The translations under genes were made by a program, and so were the position numbers. The notes under the pieces were generated by a model that was given only the letters and a program-made list of their open reading frames with translations, made no database searches and was not told the origin of the DNA. 64,000 bases of DNA from Arthrobacter glacialis (GTDB lineage: Bacteria; Actinomycetota; Actinomycetes; Actinomycetales; Micrococcaceae): NCBI RefSeq assembly GCF_002909445.1, contig NZ_PPXC01000008.1:1-64000 (forward strand). Direction: 5' to 3'. Below are positions 45,023-53,302 of this stretch, piece after piece (the first letter of the stretch is position 1; each line of letters opens with the position of its first letter).

Positions 45023-45940
45023 TTAGTGGATGATGTAGTCCGGCACAGCCAGAGGCTGCGGCATCGTACGGCGAACAATGTTCAGAACCGCCTGCAGATC
45101 ACGCGCATTGTCACCTTGCCGCCACACCAACGCAGCAGCAAGGTGGGGCACCTTGCCCCTGATCTCCTTGTAAACCAAGCCCGGAAAATTCACGTGCTGC
45201 ACCGACGATGCCGTGATTGTTACGCCCACACCAGCGGCAACCAAGCCAAGGATCGTGTAGGAATCGGGCGCTTCTTGCAGGATTCTCGGAACGAACCCCG
45301 CCTGAAGTGCCAAATGAACCGTCGCATCCCTGATGGTGGACCCCAGGGTGCCCGGAAACGACACGAAGCGATCCTCGGCCAGGTCACGGAGATCGATCGA
45401 GGCTTCATTGGCCAACCGATGATCCGAAGGCAAAGCAACTACCAAGCGTTCGTATTCGTAAATATGGGTTGATACGCCTTCATTTGTGATGGGAAACCTC
45501 GCAAAACCAATATCGAGCTCACCGCTGACCACCTTTCGCACAGCGGCTCCACCGTAGATCTGCCCCAACAAAACGAGCTCAATTCCAGGCTGCTCCGCAC
45601 GGACCGCGCGGGCCAAGATGGGCAGTGCTTCCCTGCTGCTTGCACCGGCATAGCCAACTTTGATCCGGCCAACAATGCCGGCCCGGCCCATGATGGCTGC
45701 CCGCATGGCAAGCTCGGCATCGATGAGCACTGTTCTCGCTGGATCCAGAAACGCCTCACCGGCTTCGGTGAGGGTGACCGACCTCGTATTTCGTTCAAAC
45801 AACTTGACGTGGAGTTCCTTTTCCAGAGCCTTGATCTGTTGGCTGAGCTGGGGTTGGGCCATGTGGAGACGCTCGGCAGCCCTGCCGAAATGCAGCTCCT
45901 CAGCAACCATCACAAACCCTTTGAGACTGCGGAGTTCCAT
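45023..45940 (-). CDS. LysR-family regulator (BenM/CatR-like) of the cluster 3 regulon
   Basis: This 305-residue LysR regulator has the N-terminal winged helix MELRSLKGFVMVAEELHFGRAAERLHMAQPQLSQQIKALEKELHVKLFERNTRSVTLT. The effector domain has IKVGYAGASSREALPILARAV, GELDIGFARFP and LVVALPSDHRLA. ATG 45940 has AAGG 8 bases upstream. It is divergent from the aldehyde dehydrogenase, and copies of one motif flank it on both sides. It is probably the activator of the importer, the dehydrogenase and the CoA operon. Confidence 0.9.
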   Translation of the reverse strand: MELRSLKGFVMVAEELHFGRAAERLHMAQPQLSQQIKALEKELHVKLFERNTRSVTLTEAGEAFLDPARTVLIDAELAMRAAIMGRAGIVGRIKVGYAGASSREALPILARAVRAEQPGIELVLLGQIYGGAAVRKVVSGELDIGFARFPITNEGVSTHIYEYERLVVALPSDHRLANEASIDLRDLAEDRFVSFPGTLGSTIRDATVHLALQAGFVPRILQEAPDSYTILGLVAAGVGVTITASSVQHVNFPGLVYKEIRGKVPHLAAALVWRQGDNARDLQAVLNIVRRTMPQPLAVPDYIIH

Positions 45941-46083
45941 GCGCCACCTTCTGTAGTAATTCCGCCACAGTGTTCGTGCGTTCAGTTGCGGAGGCCTCAA
46001 GCCTGTTCCGATATGCTAGCCAGCCTAGACGCCGTCAGGGCCTTCGCCGCGCTCATTAGTACAAAATCATCATGAATCCAGCT

Positions 46084-46100
46084 CCAATTAGTATTGGACT
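46084..46100 (+). promoter_or_regulatory. Shared operator-like motif, copy 1
   Basis: CCAATTAGTATTGGACT contains the near-palindrome CCAAT-N4-ATTGG. It lies 70-86 bases before the aldehyde dehydrogenase start and in the LysR divergent promoter region. A second ATTAGTA lies at 46054. Confidence 0.7.
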
Positions 46101-46169
46101 GTATGGCCGCTCAGCTGGGATCGTGAGTGCTGAGACCGAAGAACCTGTCTGCAGAAGGAATCCTGAATC

Positions 46170-47546
46170 ATGAGCAAGTACGCAACCATCAATCCGGCGA
46201 CCGGCGAGCACATGGCCGAATTTCCAACCCTCACCAACCCGGAGGTGGAGAGTATCGTCGAGCGCTCCTACACGCAGTATCAACAATGGCGGGCACGCCC
46301 GATCACGGACCGCGCCGCGATCCTGGGCCGTGTGGCAACACTTCACCGTGAACGCTCCGCGGAACTTGCTGCACTCCTGACTCTTGAAATTGGAAAGCCG
46401 ACGGCGGAAGCCCAGGGTGAGGTTGCTTTGGTCGCCTCGATCTATGACTACTACGCGGATAATGCCGAACGTTTCCTCCGAGAAGAACCCTTGGATATCA
46501 AAGGTCCCGGCACAGCAGTGGTCCGTACGGAAGCAATCGGCCCGCTCATTGGCATCATGCCGTGGAACTTCCCGTATTATCAGGTGGCTCGTTTTGCCGC
46601 CCCCAACATTGCCCTGGGCAATACTGTCATTTTGAAGCACTCCAGCAATTGTCCGCAGTCTGCCTTGGCCATCGAAGCCATTTTCCGGGAGGCGGGGCTC
46701 CCGGCGGATGTCTACATCAATGCCTTCGCCACATCCGGCCAAATCGCCACCATGATCGCCGATCCGCGCATTCAGGGGGTTTCCCTGACGGGCTCGGAGA
46801 AGGCCGGATCTGCCGTTGCCGAAGTTGCCGGTCGCCACCTGAAAAAGGTGGTGCTGGAGCTTGGTGGCTCCGATCCGTTCATTGTTCTGCCGGATGCCGA
46901 TCTGGACATCGCCGTGGCTGGCGCTGTGTCTGGCCGCATGTACAACGGGGGCCAGGCCTGCACAGCCTCCAAACGATTCATCATTGTTGGCGATATATAT
47001 GACGAGTTCCTGCGCCGCTACACGCAGGCCATGTCTGAGATCACCCCGGGCGATCCCACCGACCCGAAGACGGCCTACGGACCGTTGTCATCCAAGTCCG
47101 CAGCCGATGAAATTGCAGAAATCGTCCACGATGCAACATCCAAGGGCGCAACCGCGGTGGCTGGCGGGCAGGGGCCCGAAGGACCCGGCGCCTACTATCC
47201 CGCGACGGTCCTGACAGGAGTTACTCCAGGCATGCGCGCCTACTCGGAGGAGATCTTCGGCCCCGCAGCCGTGGTCTACCATGTGGAGTCAACAGACGCA
47301 GCCATTGACTTAGCCAACGATTCCCCCTATGGCTTGTCCAGTTCCATCTTCACGAGGAATATCGAGTCCGCAAAAATACTTGCCGAGCGGCTTGAAACTG
47401 GAATGGTTTGGATCAACAGCACCAGCCGCAGTGCCGCCGACCTGCCCTTTGGTGGCGTGAAACGATCCGGTTTTGGACGTGAACTGGCACATCTGGGCAT
47501 CAACGAATTCGCCAACAAGAAGCTCATTCGCGTTCCGGCGGTGTAG
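46170..47546 (+). CDS. NAD(P)-dependent succinate-semialdehyde-type dehydrogenase
   Basis: This 458-residue aldehyde dehydrogenase of the succinate/glutarate-semialdehyde group has PWNFP (N133), general-base E230 (VVLELGGSDPFIV) and nucleophile C264 (NGGQACTASKRF). The C-terminal block is SRSAADLPFGGVKRSGFGRELAHLGI. It would oxidise an aldehyde acid to a dicarboxylate, which the next operon could activate with CoA. AAGGA lies 12 bases before ATG 46170. It stands alone between the divergent LysR gene and a long palindrome at 47578. Confidence 0.9.
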   Translation: MSKYATINPATGEHMAEFPTLTNPEVESIVERSYTQYQQWRARPITDRAAILGRVATLHRERSAELAALLTLEIGKPTAEAQGEVALVASIYDYYADNAERFLREEPLDIKGPGTAVVRTEAIGPLIGIMPWNFPYYQVARFAAPNIALGNTVILKHSSNCPQSALAIEAIFREAGLPADVYINAFATSGQIATMIADPRIQGVSLTGSEKAGSAVAEVAGRHLKKVVLELGGSDPFIVLPDADLDIAVAGAVSGRMYNGGQACTASKRFIIVGDIYDEFLRRYTQAMSEITPGDPTDPKTAYGPLSSKSAADEIAEIVHDATSKGATAVAGGQGPEGPGAYYPATVLTGVTPGMRAYSEEIFGPAAVVYHVESTDAAIDLANDSPYGLSSSIFTRNIESAKILAERLETGMVWINSTSRSAADLPFGGVKRSGFGRELAHLGINEFANKKLIRVPAV

Positions 47547-47577
47547 CAAACACCAACCCCGGGCATCCTTCAAATCT

Positions 47578-47607
47578 TGCCGCCCAGAGCATGCTCTGGG
47601 CGGCAAA
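47578..47607. terminator. Perfect 30-bp palindrome after the aldehyde dehydrogenase
   Basis: The arms 47578-47592 (starting TTGCCGCCCAGAGCA) and 47593-47607 are exact inverted copies with no loop. It lies 32 bases after the stop codon. A terminator is the simplest reading, although no T tract follows on either strand. Confidence 0.6.
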
Positions 47608-47658
47608 ATGAGTTAAGAAAACACTTTTATTATTCCTCTATTTACATCAATGGATGTC

Positions 47659-47675
47659 CCAATAAGTATTGGACT
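47659..47675 (+). promoter_or_regulatory. Shared operator-like motif, copy 2
   Basis: CCAATAAGTATTGGACT is identical to copy 1 except for one base, and is in the same orientation. It lies 55-71 bases before the CoA-transferase start. Confidence 0.7.
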
Positions 47676-47729
47676 GAAAGTAATTCAACTGCGAAAGTTA
47701 AGGCATCAACGAAGATTCCGAGGAGTACC

Positions 47730-49013
47730 GTGACGCTTGAACCGCACCCCACCGACAAGGCCCTGCCGGACGCAGATTTCATCGCGCCCGGAGTCCATCT
47801 CGAGTCCGATCTGTTCGGCCGTACCGGCACCGGCCCCTTGTCCGGGCTGCTCGTGGCGGACTTTGGACGCGTGCTGGCCGGACCCTACTGCACCATGCTG
47901 TTGGCCGATATGGGTGCCACCGTGGTGAAGATTGAAAGTCCAGGCGGCGACGAAACCCGGGACTGGCGGCCTCCCGTACGCAACGGAGAGTCAACGTATT
48001 ACCTCTCCGTCAACCGCAACAAGGGATCGATCGCCTTGGATCTCAAGGATCCTGCGGATCGGGGCATTGCACAAGCAATTGCCCAGCGGGCGGATGTTGT
48101 AGTTGAGAACTTCAAACCCAACGGGCTGAACCCGTTTGGGCTGGATTACGATTCCGTAGCCGCCAGAAATCCCGCAGTAATCTATGCCTCCATCACGGGT
48201 TTCGGCACGGCCGGTGGCGCCTCGCTGCCCGGATACGATCTCCTCGTCCAAGCCTTGTCCGGGCTGATGAGCGTGACGGGCTCACCTGATACCCCCGCCT
48301 ATAGATCCGGTGTGGCCGTCTTTGACGTGATGACAGGCCTGCATACTGCCATCGGAATCTTAGCCGCACTCCAGGAACGCCAGCGCAGCGGGAAAGGCCA
48401 ACGGATCGAGGTTAACCTGATGTCATCGGCACTGTCAGGCATGGTGAACCAGACGGCCGGCTATCTGCTGAGCGGCACAGTACCCACGAGGCTCGGAAAC
48501 GAACACCCCAGCATCTACCCCTATGAGCCAATGGCCACCGGCGATGGTGATATTGTCATCGCCATCGGAAACGACCCCCAGTTCCGCAGGCTGTGTCAGG
48601 CCCTGGGCACGCCCGCTTTGGGCGAGGATGACAGATTCGCAGCGGCCCCCCAGCGCAGCCTGAACCGACATCTCCTCAGGCCCTTGTTACTCGAGGCCCT
48701 GAGCAACCGCAGTTCCACCGAATGGTTCGCAGTACTCACAGCAGCCCAAATCCCTTGTGCACCCATCAACGACGTGCGTCAGGGACTTGAATTCGCCCAA
48801 CGCATCGGCCTGGATCCGGTTGTAGAAGTAGGTCAGGGCGCCGATGCGCTGCCGGGGATCCGCAACCCCATCACGTTCTCGGAGACACCCGTCAGCTACG
48901 ACATGGTTCCGCCAGATCATGACGGACACCGTGAGCCGATCCTCGCCTGGCTCCGCAGGACCTCCCCCGGAGCAGAAAGCACAACCCACCGCAAAAGTTC
49001 AATCAAGCTCTAG
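47730..49013 (+). CDS. CaiB/BaiF-family (class III) CoA-transferase
   Basis: This transferase of about 427 residues would move CoA from one acid (often succinyl-CoA) to another. Family blocks are LLVADFGRVLAGPYCTMLLADMGATVVKIESPGGDETRDWRPP, SVNRNKGSIALDLKDP, VVVENFKPN and GYDLLVQALSGLMSVTGSPDTPAYRSGVAVFDVMTGLHTAIGIL; the aspartate of GYDLLVQ is the usual catalytic residue. GTG 47730, four bases after AGGAG, is chosen. The open frame further upstream crosses the palindrome and operator. It is the first gene of a five-gene beta-oxidation operon. Confidence 0.88.
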   Translation: MTLEPHPTDKALPDADFIAPGVHLESDLFGRTGTGPLSGLLVADFGRVLAGPYCTMLLADMGATVVKIESPGGDETRDWRPPVRNGESTYYLSVNRNKGSIALDLKDPADRGIAQAIAQRADVVVENFKPNGLNPFGLDYDSVAARNPAVIYASITGFGTAGGASLPGYDLLVQALSGLMSVTGSPDTPAYRSGVAVFDVMTGLHTAIGILAALQERQRSGKGQRIEVNLMSSALSGMVNQTAGYLLSGTVPTRLGNEHPSIYPYEPMATGDGDIVIAIGNDPQFRRLCQALGTPALGEDDRFAAAPQRSLNRHLLRPLLLEALSNRSSTEWFAVLTAAQIPCAPINDVRQGLEFAQRIGLDPVVEVGQGADALPGIRNPITFSETPVSYDMVPPDHDGHREPILAWLRRTSPGAESTTHRKSSIKL

Positions 49014-49029
49014 AAGGAGCCATCCAAAA

Positions 49030-50232
49030 GTGACCTCTGTAGCTGATCAACAAACAACCATGTCCGACTACTTCCGTCTGGATGATGACCTCACCCCTGA
49101 CGAAGTCTTGATCCGGAACAAAGTCCGCGACTTCGCCGAACAGCAAGTCATGCCCATCATCAATGAGTACTGGGAAAAGTCCGAATTCCCCACCGAACTT
49201 CTGGAGCCGCTGGCAGCGTTGGGCATCATCGGCACCACCATCCAAGGCTATGGATGCCCGGGAATGAGCCGTAAGGCCGCCGGCATGGTGGCCCGCGAAA
49301 TGGCCCGGGCTGACGGCAGCCTCAACACCTTCCTCGGCGTCCACTCCAACCTGTGCATGGGTGCCCTCAATATTCTCGGCAGCGAGGAGCAGCGGCAACG
49401 CTGGCTTCCGGCCTTGGCCCGGATAGAAAAAACCGGGGCGTTTGCCCTAACCGAACCTGACCACGGTTCGGATTCTGTCGCCCTGGAGACACAGGCGCGG
49501 CGCGACGGTGAGCAGTGGGTCATCAGCGGTCACAAGCGCTGGATAGGCAACGGCCACGCAGCAGATGTCACAGTACTGTTTGCCCGGAACACCGAGGACG
49601 GCAACGTCAACGCGTTCGTCGTCGAAAAGGATGCCAAGGGCCTGTACCCCGACGGGTACTCCCCCACCGTCATCACCGGCAAGGTGGGCAAGCGCGCAAT
49701 CCTTCAGGCGGACATCACTATCGATGAAATGCGATTGCCGGCGGCCAACAGGCTCGATGGCTGCCACGACTTCCGTGATGTGTCGCGGGTCCTGCAGGCA
49801 ACCCGAGGCGGGGCTGCCTGGGAGGCCGTGGGCCACGGCATGGCGACCTTCGAAATCGCCTCCGACTACGCCCGCACGCGGCACCAGTTCGGCAAACCCA
49901 TCGGGTCCTACCAGTTGGTGCAATCACGGCTGGCGAACATGCTCAGCGAGCTCACGGTCATGCAGTTGTTGTGCACCCGGATGGCCGAACTGGCGGACCG
50001 TGGCCAGCTCACCAACGCACAGGCCTCAATGGTCAAGATGGCCACAGCCCAAAAGGGCAAGTGGATCTGCAGTGAAGCCCGCGATCTGCTGGGCGGCAAC
50101 GGGTTGCTGCTGGAAAATCACGTCATACGGCACATGACGGACATGGAAGTGGTATCTACGTATGAAGGCACCGATTCCATGCAGGCACTTATAGTGGGCC
50201 GTGACATCACCGGAATCTCGGCCTTTAAGTGA
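49030..50232 (+). CDS. Acyl-CoA dehydrogenase (second, non-GCDH-like)
   Basis: This 400-residue flavoprotein contains FALTEPDHGSDSVALETQA, WVISGHKRWIG and STYEGTDSMQALIVGRDITGISAF with the catalytic glutamate. It resembles the enzyme at 39324 overall. At the positions of the gamma-carboxylate-binding Arg and Ser it has N99 and G103, so it should not bind a glutaryl-type acid in that way. It starts at GTG 49030, with AAGGAG 10 bases upstream. It lies 16 bp after the CoA-transferase stop. Confidence 0.88.
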   Translation: MTSVADQQTTMSDYFRLDDDLTPDEVLIRNKVRDFAEQQVMPIINEYWEKSEFPTELLEPLAALGIIGTTIQGYGCPGMSRKAAGMVAREMARADGSLNTFLGVHSNLCMGALNILGSEEQRQRWLPALARIEKTGAFALTEPDHGSDSVALETQARRDGEQWVISGHKRWIGNGHAADVTVLFARNTEDGNVNAFVVEKDAKGLYPDGYSPTVITGKVGKRAILQADITIDEMRLPAANRLDGCHDFRDVSRVLQATRGGAAWEAVGHGMATFEIASDYARTRHQFGKPIGSYQLVQSRLANMLSELTVMQLLCTRMAELADRGQLTNAQASMVKMATAQKGKWICSEARDLLGGNGLLLENHVIRHMTDMEVVSTYEGTDSMQALIVGRDITGISAFK

Positions 50233-50293
50233 ACCATGGGCCCACGTCCCGAACCCTGGCCCGAGCAACAAGTTCTAGAGACAAGGAAATGTC

Positions 50294-51520
50294 ATGACTG
50301 AGGCCTTCCTGATCGGCGGAGCGCGGACGCCCGTGGGCCGCTATGGCGGTTCCCTATCTTCGGTGCGCCCCGATGACCTCGCGGCACTCACGGTACGCGC
50401 CGCCGTCGAACGTGCAGGCATTGATCCTGCCACTGTGGATGAGGTGATCCTGGGCAACGCCAATGGTGCCGGTGAGGAGAACCGCAACGTTGCCCGTATG
50501 GCGTGGCTGTTGAATGGCTATCCGGACAGCGTTCCTGGAATTACTGTCAACCGGCTGTGCGCCTCGGGCCTGTCGGCCATCATCATGGCAAGCCACATGA
50601 TCAAGGCAGGGGCCGCGGACATTGTGGTTGCCGGCGGGGTGGAATCGATGAGCCGGGCCCCTTGGGTCATGGAGAAGCCAGACAAGGCTTTCGCCAAGCC
50701 CGGTGCCGTTTTCGACACCTCGATCGGCTGGCGTTTTACGAATCCCTCGTTCCTCGACGGCGAGCTCAGCCGTGGCGGCAAGGCCGCGTTCTCGATGCCC
50801 GAGACGGCAGAGGAAGTGGCACGGGTATTCGGAACCTCGCGGGCTGACTGCGACGCCTTTGCCGTCCGGTCGCACGAACGCGCGTTGGAGGCGATTGCTG
50901 CCGGGCGGTTTGCGGAGGAGATCGTTCCCGTGAATGTCCAAGGACGCAAGGGAGCCGTAACCGTGGTGGAAACCGACGAGGGTCCCCGGCCGGGGACCAC
51001 CTTGGAGGTCCTCGCCGGACTACGACCCGTGGTCAAAGGTGGTTCCGTGGTGACGGCCGGAAATGCCTCCACGCTTAATGACGGAGCCTCGGCAATCATC
51101 GTCGCTTCCGAGGCCGCCATTAGGAAGTATGGGTTGACGCCTCGGGCCCGGATTCTGGAGGGCGGCTCAGCCGGAGTGGCCCCGGAGCTCATGGGGATCG
51201 GTCCGGTGCCTGCAACGCGGAAGGTGTTGGAACGCGCCGGGTTGCATGTCGGTGACCTGGGCGCCGTCGAACTTAACGAGGCTTTCGCCTCACAATCGCT
51301 GGCGGTCATGCGGGAGTTGAAGCTGGATGCGGAGATTGTGAATGCCGACGGCGGCGCTATCGCCCTCGGCCACCCGCTCGGCTCCTCCGGGTCCCGGCTG
51401 GTCGTGACTCTGCTGGGGCGGATGGAGCGCGAGCTGGCCACCCGCGGCCGCAAGATTGGACTGGCAACTATGTGCGTTGGCGTGGGCCAGGGAACCGCCC
51501 TCCTGCTGGAAGGCGTGTAA
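50294..51520 (+). CDS. Acetyl-CoA C-acyltransferase (thiolase)
   Basis: This 408-residue thiolase carries out the terminal cleavage of beta-oxidation. The acyl-accepting C89 is in TVNRLCASGLSAII. Further motifs are AGGVESMSRAPWVM, NEAFASQSLAV, GGAIALGHPLGSSGSRLV (catalytic His) and CVGVGQGTALLLEGV (second Cys). The length and the LxxRxxxMRELxLD segment are typical of degradative type I thiolases such as PaaJ/PcaF. The next gene starts at its stop (TAATG). Confidence 0.93.
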   Translation: MTEAFLIGGARTPVGRYGGSLSSVRPDDLAALTVRAAVERAGIDPATVDEVILGNANGAGEENRNVARMAWLLNGYPDSVPGITVNRLCASGLSAIIMASHMIKAGAADIVVAGGVESMSRAPWVMEKPDKAFAKPGAVFDTSIGWRFTNPSFLDGELSRGGKAAFSMPETAEEVARVFGTSRADCDAFAVRSHERALEAIAAGRFAEEIVPVNVQGRKGAVTVVETDEGPRPGTTLEVLAGLRPVVKGGSVVTAGNASTLNDGASAIIVASEAAIRKYGLTPRARILEGGSAGVAPELMGIGPVPATRKVLERAGLHVGDLGAVELNEAFASQSLAVMRELKLDAEIVNADGGAIALGHPLGSSGSRLVVTLLGRMERELATRGRKIGLATMCVGVGQGTALLLEGV

Positions 51521-52314
51521 TGAGCTCTCAAAGTAACCTCGGCGTCCAAGACTTCACCACGCTCATCATCACCGAGCGCCAGGACCGTGTGCTGATTCGC
51601 CTGGACCGGCCGGAGGTGCGCAACGCCATCGATGCCACCATGGTGCAAGAGTTGCATGCCGTGTGCGCGGATCTGGAGGCGACGCCCAGAATCCTGATTC
51701 TCACGGGCACACCGGCGGACCCGGAGACTGAAACCAAAGCATTTTTCGCCTCTGGTGCCGATATCGCCCAACTCCGTGACCGCCGTCGTGATGATGCGTT
51801 GGCCGGGATCAATTCCTCGTTGTTTGAGAGGATTGCCAAACTTCCCATGCCCGTCATCGCCGCACTCGACGGCTTCGCCCTGGGCGGCGGCGGCGAGCTT
51901 GCCTACGCGGCCGATTTCCGCATCGGCACGGCGAACCTCCGCATGGGCAACCCCGAAGCCGGGCTCGGTATTCTTGCCGCGGCAGGTGCCACGTGGCGAC
52001 TTCGCGAGCTCGTCGGGGAGCCCCTGGCCAAGGAAATGCTCCTGGCCGGGCGGACCCTGACCGGCGCCGAATGTCTGGCGGCTGGGCTCATTACTGAGCT
52101 CGTTGAATCCGACGGCCTCCTCGACGCGGCGCACGCGCTGGCCGACCGCATCGCCCGGCAAGACTTTCTCGCAGTGCGCCTGACCAAGGCCGTGTTCCAT
52201 GCTCCGCGGGAATCCCATCCGCTCATCGACACGCTCGCCCAAGGCATCCTCTTCGAATCCCCCGCGAAGTTTGATCGCATGCAACAATTCCTCGACAGGA
52301 AGAACAACACGTGA
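51520..52314 (+). CDS. Enoyl-CoA hydratase/isomerase
   Basis: This 264-residue crotonase-fold enzyme has VLIRLDRPEVRNAID, FFASGADIAQLRD (oxyanion loop), IAALDGFALGGGGELAYAADFRI and MGNPEAGLGILAAAG, the second catalytic acid region. It hydrates the enoyl-CoA made by the neighbouring dehydrogenase. ATG 51520 shares its A with the thiolase stop, and the stop overlaps the next GTG. Confidence 0.93.
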   Translation: MSSQSNLGVQDFTTLIITERQDRVLIRLDRPEVRNAIDATMVQELHAVCADLEATPRILILTGTPADPETETKAFFASGADIAQLRDRRRDDALAGINSSLFERIAKLPMPVIAALDGFALGGGGELAYAADFRIGTANLRMGNPEAGLGILAAAGATWRLRELVGEPLAKEMLLAGRTLTGAECLAAGLITELVESDGLLDAAHALADRIARQDFLAVRLTKAVFHAPRESHPLIDTLAQGILFESPAKFDRMQQFLDRKNNT

Positions 52315-53198
52315 CGAATACAGTCGAAGCAACACCCCCCAGCCCATCCCTGAGTTTTCCTGCAACGGTCGGCGTGCTGGGCGGCGGCCGCATGGGTGCC
52401 GGCATTGCCCACGCTTTCCTCCTCAAGGGCTCGAAAGTCATCGTCGTCGAGCGCAATGACGAGGCCGCCCAGGGCGCTGAGGACCGTGTAGCTGCGGCCG
52501 TTGCGGCGTCGTTCGCCCGCGGCGTCGTGGATGGCGAGGAACATGAGGTCATCGCAAGGTTTAGCGTGAGCCTCGACTACGCCCATTTTGCACAGTGCGA
52601 TCTTGTCGTTGAAGCCGTGCCCGAGGATCAGAAGCTCAAGACGGCAGCACTCACCGCCGTGGCTAAACACCTTTCGCCGCACGCCTATTTGGCGACCAAC
52701 ACTTCTTCCCTGTCGGTCAGCGGGCTTGCCACATCGCTGGCGAGACCGGAACAGTTCCTTGGCCTACATTTCTTCAACCCTGTGCCGGCGTCAACCCTCA
52801 TCGAGGTAGTTGTTGCTGAGAAGTCCTCCGAGGAAACGGTCGCCGCTGCCCGGCGCTGGGTCTCCGGACTGGGCAAGACCGCCATCGTCGTGCGCGACGT
52901 GCCAGGTTTCGCCTCCTCACGCCTTGGTGTGGCTATTGCGCTGGAGGCGATGAGAATGCTGGAGGAGGGTGTGGCCAGCGCGGAAGACATCGACAACGCC
53001 ATGGTGCTGGGCTACAAACACCCGGTCGGCCCGCTTCGCACAACGGATATTGTTGGGCTCGACGTGCGTCTCAATATCGCCGAATACCTTCAGGAGACCC
53101 TGGGCGATCGATTTGCTCCGCCCCAGATCCTCCGCGACAAGGTGGCCGCGGCGGAACTGGGGCGCAAGACCGGCCGGGGCTTCTACGACTGGAACTAA
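52311..53198 (+). CDS. 3-hydroxyacyl-CoA dehydrogenase
   Basis: This 295-residue NAD-dependent dehydrogenase of the 3-hydroxybutyryl-CoA type has the Rossmann loop GVLGGGRMGAGIAHAFL, LVVEAVPEDQKLK, ATNTSSLSVSGLA, the catalytic-His motif GLHFFNPVPAS and the C-terminal GYKHPVGPLRTTDIVGLDVRL. It starts at GTG 52311 overlapping the hydratase stop. It is the last gene of the operon and completes the hydratase-dehydrogenase-thiolase sequence. Confidence 0.94.
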   Translation: MTNTVEATPPSPSLSFPATVGVLGGGRMGAGIAHAFLLKGSKVIVVERNDEAAQGAEDRVAAAVAASFARGVVDGEEHEVIARFSVSLDYAHFAQCDLVVEAVPEDQKLKTAALTAVAKHLSPHAYLATNTSSLSVSGLATSLARPEQFLGLHFFNPVPASTLIEVVVAEKSSEETVAAARRWVSGLGKTAIVVRDVPGFASSRLGVAIALEAMRMLEEGVASAEDIDNAMVLGYKHPVGPLRTTDIVGLDVRLNIAEYLQETLGDRFAPPQILRDKVAAAELGRKTGRGFYDWN

Positions 53199-53302
53199 AT
53201 GACCGCCTGATCCTTATCCATGACCAACGATTATTACCGTCCCCTGAACATGACGCAGCCCGGTGATACCGTTGGATCAATAATTTCGGGACAAGGAGAC
53301 AC

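Noticed and set aside
50518-52365. A 615-residue open frame on the minus strand
   Set aside because: It lies antisense to the thiolase and enoyl-CoA hydratase genes, which carry full catalytic motifs. The minus frame has low-complexity Ser/Arg/Thr composition typical of a GC-rich shadow.
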